From CALBTQ01 sp036725605 (GTDB lineage Bacteria; Lernaellota; Lernaellaia; Lernaellales; Lernaellaceae): 64,000 nt of DNA. A program made the translations under genes and the position numbers. Every line of letters starts with the position of its first letter. Positions within the stretch are counted from its first letter, which is position 1. The DNA lies in NCBI GenBank assembly GCA_036725605.1, contig DAIMDW010000029.1, positions 1 through 64,000 on the forward strand, given 5' to 3'. Of this stretch, positions 60,072 to 64,000 are shown piece after piece. The notes under the pieces are model-generated. The model was not told where the DNA came from. It saw only the letters and a list, made by a program, of their open reading frames with translations, and searched no databases.

Positions 60072-60617
60072 CTATTTCGCGGGGTGGCACAACAGGCACT
60101 GCGACTTGTTCTGCCAGGTTTTTCCGTGCTTGCCCTGGTGGCAATTCAAGCAATTGCTGGTCGGCGAATGCCCGTCGGTGTTCGACGGCGTGCTCGTGCC
60201 GGAGCCTTCGGTATGACATTCCAGGCACTGCACCGGGGCGGTATAGGCGTCGTTGTGCGGTTCGGCCGGCGAATTGTTGAAGCCGCCGTTGTGGCACAAG
60301 TAGCAATCCCAGTTCGTGTCGTGATCGCCCGGGTAATCCGGTCCGGTCGTATCGTCGTCGTCGCCGGTATCGTCGTCGATTGTGTCATCGTCGGTCGTGT
60401 CGTCGTCGGTCGTATCGTCGTCGTCGCCGGTATCGTCATCGTCGATGGCGTCGTCATCGGCCGGATCGTCATCGTCATCGTCGGTCACCGAGTCGTCATC
60501 GTCGGCGACATCGTTATCGTCGTCATCATCGTCATCGTCGCCGCACGCAGTCAACGCATGGAAGGAAAACGCGGTCACCAACAGCAAAAGCAAAACGAGC
60601 CATTTGGCATTCATCAT
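60072..60617 (-). CDS. Tetrahaem cytochrome c lipoprotein with DDDT linker
   Basis: A 181-residue lipoprotein. The ATG at 60617 has GGGAGG 8 bases upstream; a longer ORF of 62 more codons is not supported. The signal ends HALTAC (Gly at +2), followed by a DDDT linker (about residues 25-90). Four CxxCH haem sites follow: CYLCH, CLECH, CLNCH and CLLCH, at about residues 104, 131, 156 and 174, with several extra His that could be distal ligands (GHSP, QGKHGKT). The layout fits c7-like or small tetrahaem cytochromes. It probably carries electrons at the outer surface or periplasm. Confidence 0.85.
   Translation of the reverse strand: MMNAKWLVLLLLLVTAFSFHALTACGDDDDDDDDNDVADDDDSVTDDDDDDPADDDAIDDDDTGDDDDTTDDDTTDDDTIDDDTGDDDDTTGPDYPGDHDTNWDCYLCHNGGFNNSPAEPHNDAYTAPVQCLECHTEGSGTSTPSNTDGHSPTSNCLNCHQGKHGKTWQNKSQCLLCHPAK
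60346..60543 (-). repeat. DDDT linker-coding repeat
   Basis: GAC/GAT-rich units encode the linker of the cytochrome lipoprotein. Confidence 0.8.
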
Positions 60618-60789
60618 TTTCTCGGCCTCCCTCAGTGGAAGAAACTCATTTTCGGCGTTGCCCAGCCTACGCGAACATCCGTTTCCGAACAAGCGCGGCA
60701 CAAGAAAATCCTTCAAGTAACACTCCCTTGATTGACGCCCCGACCGTTCCCGGCTAAGATTCGCTTTCGTTTGATTTTGGGAGGATGCC

Positions 60790-61296
60790 ATGTGCACCGA
60801 CAATCATCGTTTTCTTTTGGTTTTCACGGCGGTTGTTCTCGTTTCGCTGCTGTTTGTCGCCGGTTGCGGCAAGCGAAAAAGCGCCGCGAACAATCCCACG
60901 CCGTTGCCGATCAATTTCGAGCAGGCCGAGCAGGTGCACCAGCAGCACGACGCGCGCCCTCAACCGGAACAGCCGGCGATCATGCGCAGCATGGCCACGC
61001 AAAGCAACCAGGAATGCCGCACCATCTGCAAGCAGACCTGCCTGCGCGGCCGTCAATGCAACATTCCCGGGTTCGCCGATGTGCGCCGTTGCGCCAAGTT
61101 CTGCCTGACGGCTTGCAACAACAAGATGATCCCCGACAATTTCACCCAGTGCATGTCCTCGGATTCCCAGTGCGGCGATGTGGCCAAATGTCTGAAAGAT
61201 CTTCGCGAAAACCTCAAGAAAAAACGCCTGGAAAAACTCCAGGAAAATCAGACGGAGCAACTCGAACCGGAACAGCCGGCGCCGGACATGCAATAG
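60790..61296 (+). CDS. Cys-rich lipoprotein, unknown function
   Basis: A 168-residue lipoprotein. GGGAGGATGCC precedes the ATG, and the signal ends LLFVAGC (Gly at +2). After a basic and Gln-rich stretch comes a region with about ten Cys (ECRTICKQTCLRGRQC, RRCAKFCLTACNN, QCMSSDSQCGDVAKC), then a Lys/Glu-rich helical tail ending in Pro-Ala-Pro. The Cys pattern suggests a disulfide-bonded domain. It diverges from the cytochrome gene across 172 bases and could share control. Confidence 0.7.
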   Translation: MCTDNHRFLLVFTAVVLVSLLFVAGCGKRKSAANNPTPLPINFEQAEQVHQQHDARPQPEQPAIMRSMATQSNQECRTICKQTCLRGRQCNIPGFADVRRCAKFCLTACNNKMIPDNFTQCMSSDSQCGDVAKCLKDLRENLKKKRLEKLQENQTEQLEPEQPAPDMQ

Positions 61297-61401
61297 TCGT
61301 CGCTCGACCTCTGACGTCGACGATCGTGCCTATCTCTCGCTTGACGGCGTTCGGCCGGGCCGGATAATCAAAGACGGCAGTCGATTACGGGAGCCGGATC
61401 A

Positions 61402-62559
61402 GTGACGGGACGTCAATTAAGCCTGCGCAATTTTTTATTGATACTCGCGGCGGTTACGGTCGGAACGATCGTGCTGCTGTTGGGCGCCGGCTTCGTTTAC
61501 GCGTTGATCGCCCCGGAAAACGGCGCCGCGCCGCTGATTCGCCTGCCCGATCCGGCGGTGTCGGTCAAACTGCCGCGCGATCTGGCCTCCCATGAGGATT
61601 ACCTCACCGAATGGTGGACGGTCTACGCCAATCTGACCGACGACGCCAACCATGCATACGGCGTCACCCTGCACATCTGCAAACGCTTCCCCGTGCTGCG
61701 CAAGCTCGACAGCATGCTGTGGCACACGGCGCTGCCCCGGCCCGAGTTTATCGGCTATTACGCCCTGGCCAACATCGCCGAGCGCAAGATGATCGCCGAC
61801 GAACGCAACGGGCTGGCCGACGACGATTATCGCACGAGCGAGGAAACGCTGGAGATCAACCTGACCGATTGGCGGATCATGCAAACGGCTACCGGTTTGT
61901 CGTTGCGTATCCAGGGAAACGATGCGTTGGTCCACCTCAATTTGATCGGCGACCAACCGCCGGTGCGTCAGGGCCAGGAGGGCTATGCCTGGCGCGGCGA
62001 AGACCTGCCGCCGGCCTATGTGCTCAGTTGGCCGCGCATGTCGGTGGAAGGATCGCTGATTTTCAACGCCAAGGTGCATCCGGTGACCGGACAGGCGTGG
62101 CTGGAACGGGAATACACCAGCTATCTTCCCTCGTCCCGCCTGACCAGTTGGGATCGTCTCGTGTTGATGCTGGACAATCATCACGAACTGATTTTGTGGT
62201 ATCCGCGTTGCGGCGGTGAAGATCGTTGCGCGGCGATTCCCGCCACGCTGATTTCGCCGGACGGCATCGCGACGCAGATCCCGGCCGACCGGGTGCTGAT
62301 CAATCCGAGCGAGTCGTGGACCAGCCCGGACACCGACGTCAAATATTACGTCGAATGGCAGGTCAAACTTGAAGATTACGATGCGGCGTTGCTTGTTTCG
62401 GCGTACCTGCCCAACGCCGAGCTGACCTATGGTCAGGGCGCAATACATGTATGGACCTCGCCGGTGCACGTGGCCGGCCGCTGGGGCGATCAGGCGGTGC
62501 AAGGCGAAGGATACGGCGAAATCAGCGGCCTGGTTGAGCCTCTCGAACGTCGTTACTGA
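61402..62559 (+). CDS. AttH/CrtC-like lipocalin-domain protein
   Basis: A 385-residue protein with an N-terminal membrane anchor (about residues 10-35, no clear cleavage). It has the two lipocalin-like halves of AttH/CrtC family proteins: EDYLTEWWTVYANL, a long middle, YLPSSRLTSWDRLVLMLDNHHELILWY and near the end GRWGDQAVQGEGYGEISG. Characterised relatives include carotenoid hydratase CrtC and AttH. Carotenoid genes are not seen here, so the substrate is open. The GTG start at 61402 follows a weak ribosome site. The next gene begins 15 bases on. Confidence 0.8.
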   Translation: MTGRQLSLRNFLLILAAVTVGTIVLLLGAGFVYALIAPENGAAPLIRLPDPAVSVKLPRDLASHEDYLTEWWTVYANLTDDANHAYGVTLHICKRFPVLRKLDSMLWHTALPRPEFIGYYALANIAERKMIADERNGLADDDYRTSEETLEINLTDWRIMQTATGLSLRIQGNDALVHLNLIGDQPPVRQGQEGYAWRGEDLPPAYVLSWPRMSVEGSLIFNAKVHPVTGQAWLEREYTSYLPSSRLTSWDRLVLMLDNHHELILWYPRCGGEDRCAAIPATLISPDGIATQIPADRVLINPSESWTSPDTDVKYYVEWQVKLEDYDAALLVSAYLPNAELTYGQGAIHVWTSPVHVAGRWGDQAVQGEGYGEISGLVEPLERRY

Positions 62560-62573
62560 GCAAGGAGAGAGAT

Positions 62574-63392
62574 GTGCGGCATTTTGACCTGGATGACATC
62601 CACGCTTTCGGTCCGCTGACCGAGCGCCTCAAGGATACCGCCGCGACGACCATTCGCGATGTGGTCGGCGCGAACGCGAAAATCGATCTGGAAGACAATA
62701 CGCTTGAAACGTTGTATCACGGTCGCCAGACGATCCTCCGTCGCCGGTTGCTGTGGACCGCCGCGCACAACGAATCCGCGTTGAAGGTCGAGATACTGCT
62801 CAACCGCTTTCTCAATCCCAACGAGGCCTCGGTAAACAATACGCTGCGCCTGACCGTCAAACCCGTTTCGCGCCTGGCGTTGATCGCGCGCGTACTGCTG
62901 GTCTCCCTCTTGCCGCTGGCCGGTCTGGTCGGCGGTCTGTTGTTGTGGCGGTTCCTGCAATTCGACACCGGCATGACCGTCGCGCCCTGGGCGATCACCG
63001 GCGCGATTCTGGGCGCGGTCGTCGCGGTCGCCGCCCTGCCGTTTTGGACCAACCGCCTCGGCGCGTTGCTCGAAGGGCGCCAAGCGATCAACGCTCCCGC
63101 GTGCCGTCAGCGACTGGGCAACGAACTCGCCGGCCAAATCGAGGCGCTGACGAGCGTGCAGCCGGCTGCGCCCACGGACGAGATTCGCGAGGATCTTCCC
63201 GCCAAGCCCGCCGATCTGGCGAAGTATACGCATGACCTGTTGACCGATCCGGACACCGCGATTGCCGCGTATGGTTTGTACGATCAGGCGCGGCGCACGG
63301 CCATCGCGACCGCGTTTACCCAATGCTACAGCGACGCGGCCGAATACAAGACCTATCAACAAACCCTGTCCGACCTGAACGGCCCGAAATGA
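62574..63392 (+). CDS. Two-TM membrane protein of unknown function
   Basis: A 272-residue protein. The GTG start at 62574 is 3 bases past AGGAGAGA; an overlapping ATG at 62572 is out of frame. Two adjacent hydrophobic segments (about residues 100-125 and 138-160) separate a charged N-terminal domain from a helical C-terminal domain. No motif recognised. It probably belongs with the AttH-like gene. Confidence 0.65.
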   Translation: MRHFDLDDIHAFGPLTERLKDTAATTIRDVVGANAKIDLEDNTLETLYHGRQTILRRRLLWTAAHNESALKVEILLNRFLNPNEASVNNTLRLTVKPVSRLALIARVLLVSLLPLAGLVGGLLLWRFLQFDTGMTVAPWAITGAILGAVVAVAALPFWTNRLGALLEGRQAINAPACRQRLGNELAGQIEALTSVQPAAPTDEIREDLPAKPADLAKYTHDLLTDPDTAIAAYGLYDQARRTAIATAFTQCYSDAAEYKTYQQTLSDLNGPK

Positions 63393-63557
63393 TCAGCGCC
63401 TCGCTCGTCTACCAAACGGCGGCATTGCCGGTTTGTCCCGCGACGATATATGGGGCTTTTGTCATAAAAAGGGCGAAAAGTAATCAATTTATTGTCGAAA
63501 TATGCCGATTTGTATATCGACGGGAGAAAAAATAGGGAGTCCTCCTATTTGAGCGGT

Positions 63558-63587
63558 TGCGATTGATTGATAAAGTAACGTATACTG
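63558..63587 (+). promoter_or_regulatory. Promoter-like sequence before the zinc-ribbon gene
   Basis: TTGCGA, an 18-base spacer, then TATACT (5 of 6). It lies 51 bases before the ATG at 63639. A small hairpin (AAATAGG with CCTATTT) sits just before it. Confidence 0.4.
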
Positions 63588-63638
63588 ATGTTTTAAGATT
63601 GGTGCGGACAAAGAATCTTCTCGTGAGAATATGCAGAG

Positions 63639-64000
63639 ATGGCGGTTAATTGCCCATTTTGCCGATATCCGAATTTCGCCGACGCGAAGAAATGTCGGCG
63701 TTGCGGCAAAGAACTGCCCCATGTCTGCCCCGAATGCCAACACCCGCTGCCGCTGGACGCGAAGTTCTGCTCCAAGTGCGGTTTCATTTTCGAACAGGAA
63801 AAGATCGACGTCACCGCCTACAAGACCAAAAGTCTGCGTTCGCGCACCTTCGATGAAGAACGCGACCAGATGTTCCGCGACGAGCGCGGCGAACAAAGCG
63901 TCGGCTTCAAACCCAAGGTGCACCGGCTGAAGAAGTGCCCCGAATGCTGGCACAACATCAGCGAGGAAGCGACCTTCTGCACCTACTGCGGCACGCAATT
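63639..64000 (+). CDS. Zinc-ribbon protein, N-terminal part (runs off the edge)
   Basis: This reading frame opens MAVNCPFCRYPNFADAKKC and shows three Cys4-type zinc ribbons in 120 residues: CPFC ... CRRC, CPEC ... CSKC and CPEC ... CTYC. No stop occurs before the window ends. The ribosome site is weak, but the promoter-like sequence upstream supports the start. Multi-ribbon proteins of this sort often scaffold or regulate. The true C-terminal domain is unseen. Confidence 0.7.
   Translation, partial: MAVNCPFCRYPNFADAKKCRRCGKELPHVCPECQHPLPLDAKFCSKCGFIFEQEKIDVTAYKTKSLRSRTFDEERDQMFRDERGEQSVGFKPKVHRLKKCPECWHNISEEATFCTYCGTQ

Noticed and set aside
1..64000. tRNA, rRNA or known riboswitch
   Set aside because: No cloverleaf, CCA-end, rRNA core motif or known riboswitch core was recognised by reading. 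A covariance-model scan would be decisive.
1..64000. Prophage, IS element or defence island
   Set aside because: No transposase, integrase, terminase, restriction or Cas motif was seen in any of the plausible coding frames.

Overview
This is a GC-rich (about 60-65% by eye) window from a Gram-negative bacterium with a large secretome. The evidence for an outer membrane is an RND exporter end, two predicted outer-membrane beta-barrels, more than a dozen lipoprotein signals, an RseP-type site-2 protease and a flippase. A 100-N block at 16961-17060 marks a draft or metagenome-assembled contig. Domain content (Asp/Thr-rich lipoproteins, FG-GAP/CTDC proteins, multihaem cytochrome, AttH/CrtC-like lipocalin) resembles deltaproteobacterial or myxobacterial-type lineages or neighbouring candidate phyla. 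I cannot place it more precisely without a tree. No rRNA, tRNA, CRISPR array, transposase, integrase or phage gene was found.

Layout. 1-3.5 kb: end of an RND/MMPL exporter, a siderophore-porin-like barrel and a long KamA-type radical SAM enzyme. 3.8-14.1 kb: SUMF1-fold and PHP-domain lipoproteins with Asp/Thr-rich linkers, an HDAC-family deacetylase, a small Cys-rich protein, a CoA-disulfide-reductase-like enzyme with a rhodanese domain, and a secreted protein with a C-terminal DDDT tail. 14.1-25.2 kb: two more proteins with the same acidic, Cys-ending tail (an M14 carboxypeptidase with PKD domains, and a seven-bladed FG-GAP propeller with twenty CTDC-type repeats), then two tandem paralogous secreted proteins. 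25.4-35.3 kb: penicillin-acylase-family hydrolase, glycoside hydrolase, PHP hydrolase, a multi-module beta-sandwich lipoprotein, a GMP synthase synthetase subunit without glutaminase domain, and a pectate lyase. 35.3-37.2 kb: selenium-type cassette (DUF3343, TusA, YedE) behind a long leader. 37.2-37.7 kb: HXXEE membrane protein.

37.9-47.2 kb is a dense housekeeping operon: pyrH-frr-uppS-cdsA-dxr-rseP-tsaB-ydcH-like-psd-pssA-asd. It covers UMP phosphorylation, ribosome recycling, isoprenoid carrier and phospholipid synthesis, intramembrane proteolysis, tRNA t6A formation and aspartate-family amino acids. 47.3-50.7 kb encodes an acyltransferase/GT-C glycosyltransferase fusion. 51.1-55.4 kb is a three-gene run of a lipoprotein, a neutral-ceramidase-like lipoprotein and an outer-membrane barrel. 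55.4-63.4 kb holds a GNAT acetyltransferase, MFS transporter, flippase, Ig-like lipoprotein, tetrahaem cytochrome lipoprotein, Cys-rich lipoprotein, AttH/CrtC-like protein and a two-TM protein. A zinc-ribbon protein runs off the right edge.

The most distinctive theme is an acidic-repeat secretome. Eight proteins carry a DDDT-type linker right after the N-terminal secretion signal, and three consecutive proteins carry the same repeat at the C-terminus ending in Gly-Cys-Gly-Cys (or -Ser). This looks like a lineage-specific surface display or anchoring module reused on unrelated enzymes. The other items worth follow-up are the tandem paralogs, the split GMP synthase, the structured leader of the selenium cassette and the acyltransferase-glycosyltransferase fusion.
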